A stretch of 64,000 nt of DNA from Deltaproteobacteria bacterium (GCA_019307815.1 JAFDIV010000010.1:124001-188000), one strand, 5' to 3'. Shown: positions 36,602 through 46,406, numbered from the stretch's first letter. A program made the numbers and translations. The notes: generated by a model not told the origin, from the letters alone.

Positions 36602-37033
36602 ATGAGCAAAAAAAAGCCCGATTTTAATTTACTGGATCATACTGCTGACCTCGGGATGGCCGTGCGGGCAAATAGCCTTGAAGAACTATTCGAATCCGCG
36701 GCCATAGCCCTTACAAACCTCTTTGTAAAACAAAAAGGCCGTGCATCTCCTAAGGAAGTAACCATTGCCCTAACAGGCCAAGACCTTGCTGACACTATGG
36801 TCAGATGGCTTGGCGAAATCCTGTACCTTTTCGAAGGCGAAAGACTTATCTTCATTGGGGTTAAACATCTGGCCCTTTCTCCCCCAGGTCATCTTGAGGC
36901 AATCATTTCAGCAGCCCCCTTTGATCCAGAGCAAGACGAAATCCTTCATGAGATCAAGGCCGTCACGTACCATCAAAGCGCCGTAAAGCAGACAAATACT
37001 GGATGGGAAGCCAAAGTTATTTTTGATATCTAA
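36602..37033 (+). CDS. Archease
   Basis: A 143-residue protein with the archease opening LDHTADLGM (Asp12, His13, Asp16), ELFESAAIALTNLF, and the late ITAVTYHQ-like KAVTYHQ segment. Archease activates the RNA ligase RtcB by speeding guanylation and changing its nucleotide use. The rtcB gene follows 97 bp downstream on the same strand, so the pair is functional in concept. Confidence 0.92.
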   Translation: MSKKKPDFNLLDHTADLGMAVRANSLEELFESAAIALTNLFVKQKGRASPKEVTIALTGQDLADTMVRWLGEILYLFEGERLIFIGVKHLALSPPGHLEAIISAAPFDPEQDEILHEIKAVTYHQSAVKQTNTGWEAKVIFDI

Positions 37034-37130
37034 GGCCTGTCTGCTCCTATTGCCGTGGTAGAAGCACTCACAGCCTTGATTTACCGTTTCTTTGACTGCT
37101 CTGCCTCGCTGGCAGACAGGGAGGTAATCC

Positions 37131-38570
37131 ATGGACATAAAGCTTGAAAGATTGGATGAATACCGCTGGATCATTCCCAAGTCTGGAGACATGAGAGTCC
37201 CTGGCCTAATCTTTTCCAACTCTGAACTCATTCGTGCAGTCCGGGAAGATCAAAGCCTGGTCCAGGTCCGCAACGTGGCCACCCTTCCCGGAATCGTCGG
37301 CTATGCGCTGGCCATGCCTGATATCCACTGGGGATACGGCTTCCCCATAGGGGGAGTAGCGGCCTTCAAGATAGATGAAGGAGTCGTTTCCCCAGGAGGG
37401 GTTGGGTACGACATAAACTGTGGCTGCCGTCTCATGACCACGGCCTTAGAGGCCCACGAGATCCGGCCACGCATAAAAGAGATCATATCTGCCCTTTTCA
37501 ATAATATTCCCAGTGGCGTAGGGTCAACCGGACCACTGAAACTCTCCAAGAAAGAGGAACAAAAGGTTGCCCGCAAAGGTGCTGCATGGGCCATTGAAAA
37601 CGGCTTTGGAGAACCAGAGGATCTGGAACGCACCGAAGACTACGGTACAATGCCAGGTGCCGATCCGTCTGTGTTAAGCGAGAGGGCCCTCAAAAGGGGC
37701 ATGGACCAATTGGGCACGCTGGGATCCGGCAACCATTTCCTGGAAATTCAGGTGGTGGAAAAGATCTACGATGAAGCTGTTGCCAGTGCCTTCCATCTCT
37801 TTGAAGGCCAAATAACCGTGTTCATCCATTCCGGGTCTCGTGGATTCGGCCACCAGATATGCGACGACTTCCTAAAAGAAATGGCCAGACGGACGAATGA
37901 ACAAGAATTTCAGCTCCCCGACAGACAGCTGGCATGTGCCCATCTAACCTCTGATCTGGGTCGGCGCTATCTTGCTGCCATGGCCTGCGCAGCCAACTAT
38001 GCATGGGCAAACCGCCAGATACTCATGCACTGGGCCAGAGAAACCCTGATGAAAGTCCTTTCCATCAGTCCTGGAGAACTCCGAATGAATCTGCTCTATG
38101 ACGTATGCCATAATATTGCCAAAATCGAGGATCATACTGTCGATGGCAAAAAGATTACTGTCTGTGTCCACCGAAAAGGTGCCACACGGGCCCTACCCAA
38201 AGGACACCAACTCTTACCGAAACTATACTCCCATGTAGGTCAACCTGTGCTCATACCTGGAGATATGGGCACTGAATCCTACGTGCTTGTGGGTTCTGAG
38301 GCCGCGCTGGACCAGAGCTTTGCCTCAAGCTGCCATGGGGCTGGCCGGGTCTTGAGCCGCTCCCAGGCTATCAAAAGGGCAAAAGGCCGATCCATCAATC
38401 GAGAACTAGAAGACAAAGGTATCTTCGTACAATCAAGAGGCAAAAAAACGCTCAAAGAAGAAATGCCCGAGGCCTATAAGGACGTATCACAGGTAGTAGA
38501 TGTCGTTCACCGGGCTGGTCTGGCAACCAAGGTGGCTCGCCTGATACCCTTAGGAGCAATCAAAGGGTAA
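37131..38570 (+). CDS. rtcB: RNA-splicing ligase RtcB
   Basis: A 479-residue RtcB. The metal-binding Asp/Cys motif is GGVGYDINCGCRL near residues 89-101, the HSGSRGFGHQI motif lies mid-protein, and CHGAGRVLSRS near 402-413 is the guanylation/histidine region. RtcB joins 2',3'-cyclic phosphate and 5'-OH RNA ends using GTP and Mn. Its role is tRNA repair or rRNA repair in bacteria. The upstream archease marks it as the archease-dependent type. No RtcR regulator or RNA cyclase gene is next to it. Confidence 0.95.
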   Translation: MDIKLERLDEYRWIIPKSGDMRVPGLIFSNSELIRAVREDQSLVQVRNVATLPGIVGYALAMPDIHWGYGFPIGGVAAFKIDEGVVSPGGVGYDINCGCRLMTTALEAHEIRPRIKEIISALFNNIPSGVGSTGPLKLSKKEEQKVARKGAAWAIENGFGEPEDLERTEDYGTMPGADPSVLSERALKRGMDQLGTLGSGNHFLEIQVVEKIYDEAVASAFHLFEGQITVFIHSGSRGFGHQICDDFLKEMARRTNEQEFQLPDRQLACAHLTSDLGRRYLAAMACAANYAWANRQILMHWARETLMKVLSISPGELRMNLLYDVCHNIAKIEDHTVDGKKITVCVHRKGATRALPKGHQLLPKLYSHVGQPVLIPGDMGTESYVLVGSEAALDQSFASSCHGAGRVLSRSQAIKRAKGRSINRELEDKGIFVQSRGKKTLKEEMPEAYKDVSQVVDVVHRAGLATKVARLIPLGAIKG

Positions 38571-38779
38571 ATATAACCTAGCACCTGATCCATGGCCCGT
38601 CAACAGTAAAATGCCTTGCCACCGCCTCTTCCATAGGATATACATCATAGGCTGCGGGCTGGTACCCGTGGTGAGGTTGTGGTATACTAATTTTTTTATA
38701 CCTTCAAAACAGTGTTAAAGAAGAGCAGTATTAAGGAAATAAGGTGCAAGGAAAAAGGACAATAAAGGAGAAATAGCCC

Positions 38780-39937
38780 ATGACCCACGAATTGACCGAT
38801 GAACAAAAGATGCTAAAGGATACGGTGGCACGTATTGCAAAAGAACAGATCGCCCCTGGAGCTGACAAACGGGATGAGGAAGAAAGGTTCCCTTGGGATA
38901 TGGTGGACATATTGAGGGAAAATGCCCTGTTTGGCGCTGACTTTCCTGAAGAATATGGTGGTTCCCAAATGGGGCTCTTGTCCCTATGCCTGGTTATTGA
39001 GGAAATCGCAAAGGTATGTGCCTCTACTGCCGTGATTCTCCTAGTCCATGAACTTGGTTCTACACCCATTTTTCTCGCGGGCAGCCCAGAGCAAAAGGCA
39101 AAGTATCTCCCTAGCCTGGCTACCGGCGAACACCTTGTGGCCTTCGGATTGACCGAGTCCAATGCAGGCTCAGACGTTGCCGGTCTCAAAACAAGGGCCA
39201 CGAGGGAGGGAGACTATTATATTCTAAATGGCACTAAGACCTTCATCTCCCACGCAGACGTGGCAGAGGTCATCTGTGTAGCAGCCAGGACAGATGCATC
39301 TGTGGCACCCCACAAAGGCATCAGCATGTTCATTGTGGAAAAAAACACGTCCGGGCTTAGCATCGGCAAACATGAGAGGAAATTGGGCCTCCGGGCCTCA
39401 ACCACAGTGGAGGTTATCCTGGAAGACGTAAAGGTTCCTGCAGAAAATCTCTTGGCCCAAGAGGGCCGGGGTTTTCCCATTATTATGAAAACCCTGGACT
39501 ACACAAGGATTCCAGTGGCGACCCAGGCCGTGGGCATTGCCCAGGGTGCTCTTGATTATGCGATCCAGTATACCAAAGAGAGGGTTCAATTTGGGAAACC
39601 ATTATTTTCATTTCAAGGGCTTCAGTGGATGATGGCTGATATGGCAACCCAAGTGGAGGCAGCGCGTCAGCTTACCTACAAGGCCGCAGCGTTATTTGAA
39701 AAGCTGCCCAAGGATCTTGAAAAGCTCTCAAAGGAAGCCATCCGTCTATCGGCCATGGCCAAGCTCTTTGCTGCAGAAACAGCCATGAAGGTTACCACCG
39801 ATGCCGTTCAACTATTGGGTGGATACGGTTATATACGCGAATATCCATTGGAAAGGATGATGAGAGACGCCAAAATAACCCAGATCTACGAAGGTACGAG
39901 TCAGATTCAAAAAATAGTTATCTCCAGCACTCTCTAA
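38780..39937 (+). CDS. Acyl-CoA dehydrogenase
   Basis: A 385-residue flavoprotein of the short/medium-chain acyl-CoA dehydrogenase type. FGLTESNAGSDVA is the FAD/substrate signature near residue 125, LGLRASTT lies at about 200, QLLGGYGYIREYP near 345 and the catalytic Glu is in YEGTSQIQ near 370. It oxidises an acyl-CoA at C2-C3 and passes electrons to ETF. No ETF, thiolase or CoA ligase gene is adjacent, so the substrate is unknown. ATG follows AAAGGAG. Confidence 0.93.
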   Translation: MTHELTDEQKMLKDTVARIAKEQIAPGADKRDEEERFPWDMVDILRENALFGADFPEEYGGSQMGLLSLCLVIEEIAKVCASTAVILLVHELGSTPIFLAGSPEQKAKYLPSLATGEHLVAFGLTESNAGSDVAGLKTRATREGDYYILNGTKTFISHADVAEVICVAARTDASVAPHKGISMFIVEKNTSGLSIGKHERKLGLRASTTVEVILEDVKVPAENLLAQEGRGFPIIMKTLDYTRIPVATQAVGIAQGALDYAIQYTKERVQFGKPLFSFQGLQWMMADMATQVEAARQLTYKAAALFEKLPKDLEKLSKEAIRLSAMAKLFAAETAMKVTTDAVQLLGGYGYIREYPLERMMRDAKITQIYEGTSQIQKIVISSTL

Positions 39938-39969
39938 GCAGGGAAGAAAGCCTTTAAACTCCATCCGCC

Positions 39970-40311
39970 TTATATTCCTTTCTCAGGGGGCAGGGCCTCC
40001 TCTATGAGGACCTTTGCAACCCTGGCCGCCTCGTCATAAATGGATAAGGCCTCATCCAAAAAGCTATCTTCTTCGCCACTGTTCACCTCCACAAAAACAG
40101 CCTTTAGGATGGCAACCCGTTGATCAATAGCCTTTAAAGGGGCCTCCGGGGTGTCTTCTTCATCAGCAGGCACTGCCGGAACTCCTGCCAACAAGCACCA
40201 TACAAGATGATTGATATCAGGCAGCCCCGCTTCTTTGTCCAGGTCAATGCTGTCCCTGAATGCCCTATATGCACTTATAAACCGATCACTCTCACTCATT
40301 CTCTCGTCCAT
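39970..40311 (-). CDS. Hypothetical acidic protein
   Basis: A 113-residue mostly helical, acidic protein with no recognisable motif. It lies 48 bp downstream of the B12-binding-domain gene on the same strand and may be cotranscribed with it. Its opposite neighbour is the convergent acyl-CoA dehydrogenase. Function unknown. Confidence 0.5.
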   Translation of the reverse strand: MDERMSESDRFISAYRAFRDSIDLDKEAGLPDINHLVWCLLAGVPAVPADEEDTPEAPLKAIDQRVAILKAVFVEVNSGEEDSFLDEALSIYDEAARVAKVLIEEALPPEKGI

Positions 40312-40359
40312 CCTCTCCCTGTAACTAGGGTATTGTCTTCACTCTATGAACTCGTAATC

Positions 40360-40758
40360 TTATGCCTTAGATCGTATGTTATTTTTGGCCCACTCAATCA
40401 ATTCTTCATAACTGGTTCCCTTTGGAAAACAGGCGTCCAGGCCCATTTTTTGGGCCCTCAGAAGATTATCCCCTTCCAAGAGCCCTCCCACGGCGAGGGT
40501 AATATGGGATTCCCCTTGTTTGTTCAAGAGATCCTTTATCTCCTTGACACGGCCCATGTCTCCATCTTCCAGGATGGTTATGCCTATATGATCCACGGAT
40601 TCTTGGATAGCGGTTCCAACAATGGCCTCTGGGTCCTGTAGCTCAGTATAAATAATCTCAAATCCCGCATCCCCTAAGCGTTTCGCCAAATTTAGCAGGG
40701 CCTCTTTGTGTCCATGGCCCAACTTTGCCAACAGGATCCTAGCCGTTCTCTCACCCAT
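40360..40758 (-). CDS. Stand-alone cobalamin-binding domain (methylmalonyl-CoA mutase C-terminal-like)
   Basis: About 132 residues resembling the B12-binding domain of methylmalonyl-CoA mutase small proteins: RILLAKLGHGHKEALLNLAKRLGDAGFEIIYTEL, then VDHIGITILE and ITLAVGGLLEGD and FPKGTSYEEL. The base-off signature DxHxxG is altered: His stays (GHGH), but the Asp and the Gly are replaced by His and Ala, so cobalamin binding may be weaker or base-on. The start ATG at 40758 has a G-rich ribosome-binding site; the longer frame to 40884 is less likely. No mutase large subunit is in the window. Confidence 0.7.
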   Translation of the reverse strand: MGERTARILLAKLGHGHKEALLNLAKRLGDAGFEIIYTELQDPEAIVGTAIQESVDHIGITILEDGDMGRVKEIKDLLNKQGESHITLAVGGLLEGDNLLRAQKMGLDACFPKGTSYEELIEWAKNNIRSKA

Positions 40759-40973
40759 GTTACCCCCTACAATAAAATAAATATCTTTGCCACTTAAGGC
40801 ATATCCTGTCCCCCTACCTTGGTTCGAGACCCTGATCTTATAAGGGTGTTCTGGCACTATAGCCAATAACCCAAGTATAGGCAAGTCCTAGGTGCAAGGC
40901 CATGCATTGACAGGCAAAAGCAGGCCAGCTATACTCCACCACATACTAATAATTACTTATCAGGATCCTTATT

Positions 40974-41795
40974 GTGGAAAAAGAAAAGCCCGTGGCATCT
41001 ATTATCATGGCGGCCGGTAGGGGAAGCAGGATGAAAGGTTATGACGGAAACAAGACACTGTTACCCCTTATCCCGGAGTGTGGCCCTTTTGATGGACACT
41101 GGCCCATCCTTAAGAATATCCTGAACAACCTCCCAACAGGTCCAAAATGCATCATCGTGCGCCACAAGAAGGATCAGGTCATGGAAGCCAGCAAGGGCCA
41201 CAGAATCTCTTACTGTGAGCAGAAGATCCTAAACGGTACAGGCGGAGCACTGCTTGCAGCCAAGCCTTTTTTGAATCAGGTCACATGTGATCGGATCATA
41301 ATTACAATGGGAGACGTCCCCCTAGTCAAAAAACAGACCTACTTGAATCTCATATCCAGATTGGAAGCATATCACATGGTGGTGCTAGGCTTTAGGCCTG
41401 ATTCGAAAAGGCAATATGGCCTCATTGAGCTTGAAAAAGACAGAGTAACACGGATTATCGAATGGAAATATTGGAAGGAGTATCCAAAAGCCAAACAAAG
41501 CCGCCTACAGATCTGTAACTCCGGGATATATGCTGCCAGAAGACAAGACCTTTTAGTGCACCTCCAGGATCTGGCCTCAATGCCCCATCGCGTTTCCAAA
41601 GAAATCTGCGGCAAATGGCAGACCATAGAAGAGTTCTTCATCACTGACCTCGTGGAGATCTTAAACACAAAAGGAAAAAAGGTGGGATACGAGCTTGTAG
41701 CAAATCCTCAAGAAGTGATGGGCGTGGATGATCCTCTGGCCCTGGCCAAGGCTCAGAGGCTATTCGCCACTGGAGCATTCGGAAAGCCCAATTAG
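40974..41795 (+). CDS. Nucleotidyltransferase, GlmU/MobA-like
   Basis: A 273-residue sugar- or cofactor-nucleotidyltransferase. The N-terminal signature IIMAAGRGSRMK is followed by a Lys in GNKTLLPL, GTGGALLAAKPFL is the base-binding loop near 85-97 and MGDVPLV carries the metal-binding Asp. It lacks the hexapeptide acetyltransferase domain of full GlmU. GTG at 40974 is used with AGGA upstream. Which NTP and sugar phosphate it uses is unclear. It ends 7 bp from the convergent channel gene. Confidence 0.8.
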   Translation: MEKEKPVASIIMAAGRGSRMKGYDGNKTLLPLIPECGPFDGHWPILKNILNNLPTGPKCIIVRHKKDQVMEASKGHRISYCEQKILNGTGGALLAAKPFLNQVTCDRIIITMGDVPLVKKQTYLNLISRLEAYHMVVLGFRPDSKRQYGLIELEKDRVTRIIEWKYWKEYPKAKQSRLQICNSGIYAARRQDLLVHLQDLASMPHRVSKEICGKWQTIEEFFITDLVEILNTKGKKVGYELVANPQEVMGVDDPLALAKAQRLFATGAFGKPN

Positions 41796-41802
41796 CACCT
41801 CC

Positions 41803-42822
41803 TCATCCCCCTCGCAATATTTCCCCTAACCTTTCAAGCTCATTGCCATGGCCTAGGGCAATGAGGGTATCACCTGCTTCCATGCTTGTTTGGGATGAGG
41901 GATTGAAGAGCATTTCTCCGTCTGCCTTTCGAATGGCCACTATGATTATATTCATTTGTTGCCTGATACCCGAATCCACAAGGGCCACGCCATTAAGCCT
42001 GGAGTCTTTCTCTACCCTCAATTCTTCCAGCTTCAACTCAATATCCTTGTCGTGAACCGTAAATTCCAAGAAATCCGTCACTGCGGGTCTGATTATAGTC
42101 TGTGCCATCTTCTGGCCCCCAATAAGGTAGGGCAATACCACCCGATCCGCACCTGCCCTTAAGAGCTTTCTCTGTGCACGCTCCTCCTCAGCCCGCGAAA
42201 CAATAAAAAGATTAGGATTCATTCCCCTTGCTGTCAGCGTAATGAATACGTTATCTGCATCAGAAGAGACCACTGCCACGAGTCCTTTTGCCCTTTTGAT
42301 GCCTGCCTCCAGAAGCACTTCTTCATTAGTGGCATCATCGATAATATATGGGATATCGTCACTTTCCAGGAGTGGTCTAGACTCTGAGTCCCTGTCCACA
42401 ACCAGGAGGGGAATCTTTTGGCTTTTTAGCTCTTGGGAGATAATTCTTCCTATTCTCCCATAGCCACAGATGATGTAATGATTTTTGATGGATTTGATTC
42501 TTAAACCCAATTTTCTCCTCCCTATGATAGCCCTTACCTGGAATTCCACCATAGCTTGGGCCACAATGCCCAAAAAATAGGCCATAATACCAATTCCCAA
42601 AAAGATGAGAATAACAGTAAAGACCCTTCCACCATTCGAAAGTTCCCTTACCTCTCCATATCCCACTGTAGTAATGGTAATGACAGTCATATAAAGGGCA
42701 TCCAAAAGGGACCATCCTTCCAAAATCATATAACCGAGGACCCCAAACAAAACGATCCCTACAATAAAACCTAGGCCACGAATAAGGCCTTTATAGCTTA
42801 GATGATAAAATCCGTCTGCCAT
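41803..42822 (-). CDS. Potassium channel with TrkA-N/TrkA-C regulatory domains
   Basis: A 339-residue protein with two transmembrane helices around a K+ selectivity filter, TVGYG at residues 52-56, then a Rossmann RCK domain with GYGRIGR near 120-126 and a C-terminal TrkA-C domain (about 260-335). This is the MthK-type two-helix channel. The RCK domains bind Ca2+ or nucleotides to gate the pore. It is a lone gene convergent to the nucleotidyltransferase. Confidence 0.9.
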   Translation of the reverse strand: MADGFYHLSYKGLIRGLGFIVGIVLFGVLGYMILEGWSLLDALYMTVITITTVGYGEVRELSNGGRVFTVILIFLGIGIMAYFLGIVAQAMVEFQVRAIIGRRKLGLRIKSIKNHYIICGYGRIGRIISQELKSQKIPLLVVDRDSESRPLLESDDIPYIIDDATNEEVLLEAGIKRAKGLVAVVSSDADNVFITLTARGMNPNLFIVSRAEEERAQRKLLRAGADRVVLPYLIGGQKMAQTIIRPAVTDFLEFTVHDKDIELKLEELRVEKDSRLNGVALVDSGIRQQMNIIIVAIRKADGEMLFNPSSQTSMEAGDTLIALGHGNELERLGEILRGG

Positions 42823-42957
42823 TTAGTGTGCTTGTCAAATCCGTTCCTCTTAGAGGTGTTGTCATTAACGCGGGCCAAAGACTCTTCCACAGAATCGTCC
42901 AATGGAAACAGTAAGGGAAATAATAAGGGGCAAGGCCCCTTTCTATTGTGCCACCCT

Positions 42958-43962
42958 TCAACGCGCTGGTGATGAGCTTACGGCTTCCACCGTGAATTCG
43001 CTTAGGTTGGCAGGCAGGTTATGGAAAACAATCATGAATGGAATTGTGCCTCCAGAAGCAATCTTCACATTTGAGTTATCCTTACCGCGAGGATTATTTA
43101 AGGCCTTATTAATAACATCCAGGGAAAGTTTTTTCAGCTCCTCTTCCGTGAACACATTTCCTGCATAAGCCTGTTTGCTTTTGACAATTTGGCCTTTATC
43201 ATCCAAGATGGTTGCCTTGACCAAGATGAAGCTTCTAGGCTTGGGATAATCATTGACCACCATGCCCTTTACAATAAATAACTGGCCACTAAGATCAGAA
43301 TTTATGAAAGATCCTGTGACCTCCTTAAACAAAAGCCTTCTTACTCCCAAGTCTTTTTGGGTCTTCTTCTCGGCCTGCTTGAGGAAGGATAGGGATTCGG
43401 GGATCATTTGGGGTGCAAAATATACAATTGCAGCGGCTCCAGCCGCCACAATAAAGAAGATAATGAGTATTACAAGCCCAATTCTTGATTTCTTTGGGGC
43501 CGGAGGTTCCTTCGCTTCTAGTGGGCTCGGTGCCTCTTCTCCCGCTCCCTCAATGCGCTCGGGCTCTGGCCCTGGTGCCTGTTCCTCACCCGCTGCCTCG
43601 CCGAAGGCCTCTTTTTCAAAATCCCCTGGCTCGTATCCCTCAAGGTCTACTGCCCCAATTTCTACCTCGATCTCCTTTTCTTCAAGCGCAGACTCAAATG
43701 CCCTTTCAAAATCAATCTCTTCACGAAGTTCTGGTTCTGCGGACTCTTTGGCATGTTCATCCACGGCCTCTGAATCAATGGCTACTGTCTCTTGAAAATC
43801 CTCTTCAGATAAGGCCAAGGACTCATCCACTGATGGTTTCTCAGGAGGGAACACCATAAAGGTGTGTTTGCATATGGAACACCTAACCTTGGAGCCTTCC
43901 TCTTTCAGCAAAGATTCATCCAGACGAAATTTGGTCTTACAGTTTTCGCATTGGATAATCAT
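42958..43962 (-). CDS. Zinc-ribbon membrane protein with DUF3426 domain
   Basis: A 334-residue protein starting with an MJ0042-type zinc ribbon (Cys5, Cys8, Cys28, Cys31), then about 100 residues very rich in Glu/Asp, one membrane helix near 170-190 (IGLVILIIFFIVAAGAAAIVYF) and a periplasmic C-terminal domain of the DUF3426 type (LFIVKGMVVNDYPKPRSFI). This layout is common in Deltaproteobacteria and its function is unknown. It is 30 bp from the hpt gene upstream, same strand. Confidence 0.85.
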   Translation of the reverse strand: MIIQCENCKTKFRLDESLLKEEGSKVRCSICKHTFMVFPPEKPSVDESLALSEEDFQETVAIDSEAVDEHAKESAEPELREEIDFERAFESALEEKEIEVEIGAVDLEGYEPGDFEKEAFGEAAGEEQAPGPEPERIEGAGEEAPSPLEAKEPPAPKKSRIGLVILIIFFIVAAGAAAIVYFAPQMIPESLSFLKQAEKKTQKDLGVRRLLFKEVTGSFINSDLSGQLFIVKGMVVNDYPKPRSFILVKATILDDKGQIVKSKQAYAGNVFTEEELKKLSLDVINKALNNPRGKDNSNVKIASGGTIPFMIVFHNLPANLSEFTVEAVSSSPAR

Positions 43963-43992
43963 GGCACCCCTCCCAAGCTAAAAGACCATCCC

Positions 43993-44559
43993 TCACTTTA
44001 GGACAAAGATATCGGACAAGTATCTGTACTGTTCATTGAAGTCTAGGCCATATCCCACAATAAAGCCCTCTTGGATATGGAAGCCACAATAATCAATGGG
44101 AACTTCGGCCTGTCTTCTTTCATGTTTATCAATCAACACACATATGCGCACAGATTCGGGCTCCTTCTTTTCCAGAATCTCCCTAATCTTGGCCAGGGTC
44201 AGCCCTGTATCCACGATGTCTTCAACCAGGATAACCGGCTGTCCCTTAATATCAATCTCCACATCTTTGGAAAATCGTATCGTGCCACTCGAAGAGGTGC
44301 CTGAACCATAACTGGCGGCCCTGATGAAATCCAATTTGGAGGGAATGGTCATATACCTTACGAGATCGGCAAAAAAGAAAACAACCCCATTCAACACACC
44401 AATCAAGACCGGCTCTTTTCCGTGGTAATCCTTCGAGATCTGGAGGGCCAGTTCCCTGACGCGCTTCTGAATCTCCTGTCTAGAAATCAAAAGCTCTTTG
44501 GTAAAACCTTCCACCTTCCCACGCCACACCTTTCCTAAAAAGCCGTTTTTCCTTTTCAT
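43993..44559 (-). CDS. hpt: Hypoxanthine phosphoribosyltransferase
   Basis: A purine phosphoribosyltransferase of about 188 residues. GVLNGVVFFFADLV is the N-terminal part of the active site, FIRAASYGSGT the flexible loop, VILVEDIVDTGLTL the PRPP-binding motif with paired acids, and VGYGLDFNEQYR the C-terminal base-binding segment. It salvages hypoxanthine and guanine. Starts at TTG 44583 and ATG 44559 are both possible; neither has a good ribosome-binding site, and I use the ATG. Confidence 0.9.
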   Translation of the reverse strand: MKRKNGFLGKVWRGKVEGFTKELLISRQEIQKRVRELALQISKDYHGKEPVLIGVLNGVVFFFADLVRYMTIPSKLDFIRAASYGSGTSSSGTIRFSKDVEIDIKGQPVILVEDIVDTGLTLAKIREILEKKEPESVRICVLIDKHERRQAEVPIDYCGFHIQEGFIVGYGLDFNEQYRYLSDIFVLK

Positions 44560-44646
44560 ATTGGATTTTGGGTGGGATGTCAATGGAATGCAGAGAGCAT
44601 TTTCTGCCTAGAGTCTATCCATAGATCCTTGATTCATACACAGACC

Positions 44647-45774
44647 TTAGCCTATCTTTCCCCCGCAATAGTTGCAGTAGATGGCCCCAGGCATGGCCTC
44701 CTTGCCACAGTGAGGGCACCTGTCCCGGGCCTTCTCCACTCTTGCCCCGCACACCATGCAAAAATTCGCTTCCACAGGTAAATCCTTGCCACACTTCATA
44801 CACCTGTTGACCACAAGAAGCTGGTGCCCACACATGGGGCAAAATCTTGCATCAGCACTTATTTGAGAATGGCACTTCGGGCATTGGATGCGGCTTGCAG
44901 AACTTGTCTGTCCCGTCTTTTGACCTGCTTGCAGCATAGAAGGAATAAGCATACCAAGGCCTGCGCCAAGTCCTAATCCCATGCCTGTACCCGCGGCCCC
45001 TTCAGCCCTGCCTCCGCCCGTGGCAGCATCCCCAATAGCCTTGGCAGCCCTGAATTTCATAAAGTTATCTAAATTGCCAACCGCCGCCATACCGCTCTTC
45101 TCGTCGATCATGCGTTGGACCTCATCAGGTGGAGTTATGGAGTTGATATATAGATCCTCCAGCCGCATCCCCAACTTACTAAAGTCCTCCTGGACCCTTG
45201 CCTTTAGGGCAGCCCCCAATTCATCATAGTATTGAGGAAGATTAAAAATGGTGTCCAAGATCTCTCCTATCATGTCATTAAACCGTGACACGATAATCTC
45301 TTTCATGTATTGGCCGATAGCCTCTGTATCGTAATGGCCCTGGGTTCCCACCAATGTGTTGATAAAGAGCAATGGCTGTACGATACGGAGGGAATACACA
45401 CCAAAGGCCCTCAGACGCACGAGGCCCAATTCCCTGTCCCGAAACGCCACTGGGTCTTTGGTACCCCATTTTAGATTGGGAAAGCTCTTGAGATTTATGA
45501 AGTAGACCTCGGCCCTAAAGGGGCTTTTGAAGCCAAAAGGCAAGCTAAGGGCCTTTGTTAGCAGGGGAAGGTTCAATGTGGACAGCGTATGACGTCCGGG
45601 CCCCAACACATCAAGTCCCTTGCCGTCCCGAAAAAACACTGCGGCCTGGTTCTCTCTAACAATCAGTTGCCCTCCAAATTTGATGTCTGCCGAACCCTCT
45701 TCTGGGATCCGGTGAACCATCTCCTGGCCTGTCTCATCAAACCATTCAATAATTTCTAGAAAAACCATGCTCAC
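44647..45774 (-). CDS. SPFH/band-7 domain protein with triple zinc-ribbon tail
   Basis: A 375-residue protein. The N-terminal two thirds are an SPFH fold ([55 protein letters not shown]). A Gly-rich linker ([15 protein letters not shown]) leads to three Cys4 ribbons: [36 protein letters not shown] and [18 protein letters not shown]. Such SPFH-zinc-ribbon proteins are widespread and act in membrane or stress functions that are poorly known. There is no signal or membrane segment. The gene follows a helical protein gene at 45903-46406, 128 bp upstream. Confidence 0.85.
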   Translation of the reverse strand: MSMVFLEIIEWFDETGQEMVHRIPEEGSADIKFGGQLIVRENQAAVFFRDGKGLDVLGPGRHTLSTLNLPLLTKALSLPFGFKSPFRAEVYFINLKSFPNLKWGTKDPVAFRDRELGLVRLRAFGVYSLRIVQPLLFINTLVGTQGHYDTEAIGQYMKEIIVSRFNDMIGEILDTIFNLPQYYDELGAALKARVQEDFSKLGMRLEDLYINSITPPDEVQRMIDEKSGMAAVGNLDNFMKFRAAKAIGDAATGGGRAEGAAGTGMGLGLGAGLGMLIPSMLQAGQKTGQTSSASRIQCPKCHSQISADARFCPMCGHQLLVVNRCMKCGKDLPVEANFCMVCGARVEKARDRCPHCGKEAMPGAIYCNYCGGKIG

Positions 45775-45902
45775 CTCGTTTGATCAGATGGCACCTATCA
45801 GAAAATCCAAGTTCTATCCAAAGGGCTTCAGCACGGAACTGAATAAGCAAATTGCAACCTGTCCCTTAATGAACCTGCCCTTGCCATTACCCTTTTATCG
45901 GC

Positions 45903-46406
45903 CTAAGCACCGGTTTCCTTAAGAACCTGATCCCGTTTTTTCACCTTGTCTTGAAGGGCGAGAACGCTTTTCCTGATTGCCTTAATTTTCTCAGGTTCCG
46001 GGATATTGCCTTTTTCGGTGAAGGCCCGAATTGCCTCTTCAATGGGATCAATAAGCCTCCACATATCCTCATCATATGTATACAGCCTTGACAAGGCCTC
46101 CTCATCAATCCGTTGCCGATCAAACACCCCGCTGTAGCCCCTTGCAGCCCGTTCTATCATTCGCGATGCCGTCTCCAAATCCCGTGACAACTCTTCTAAG
46201 TCCTTTATTTTCTTCCATCCCCCCTTCTTGGCCTGATCTGTCTTAATCCATTCCACCAAACCAATGAGCTCATCCAATCTGCGGCTCATCTGCTCACGTA
46301 AGGCCTTATCAGCCTCCCTCGTTGTTTCTCTGTCCTGATAAGAACCGATCCCAGGGATGATCCTGGCCGCCTTTTTTAGTGCATCTCCTACACCCTCTTT
46401 TTTCAT
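45903..46406 (-). CDS. Helical protein of unknown function
   Basis: A 167-residue, Glu/Lys-rich protein predicted to be almost fully helical, with coiled-coil-like stretches (RRLDELIGLVEWIK, LSRDLETASRMIERAARG). It begins KKEGVGDALKKAARIIPGIGSY, an amphipathic opening that might bind membranes. It lies just upstream of the SPFH protein gene and downstream of the second histidine kinase, all on the minus strand. I do not recognise the family; PspA-like activity is only a thought. Confidence 0.55.
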   Translation of the reverse strand: MKKEGVGDALKKAARIIPGIGSYQDRETTREADKALREQMSRRLDELIGLVEWIKTDQAKKGGWKKIKDLEELSRDLETASRMIERAARGYSGVFDRQRIDEEALSRLYTYDEDMWRLIDPIEEAIRAFTEKGNIPEPEKIKAIRKSVLALQDKVKKRDQVLKETGA

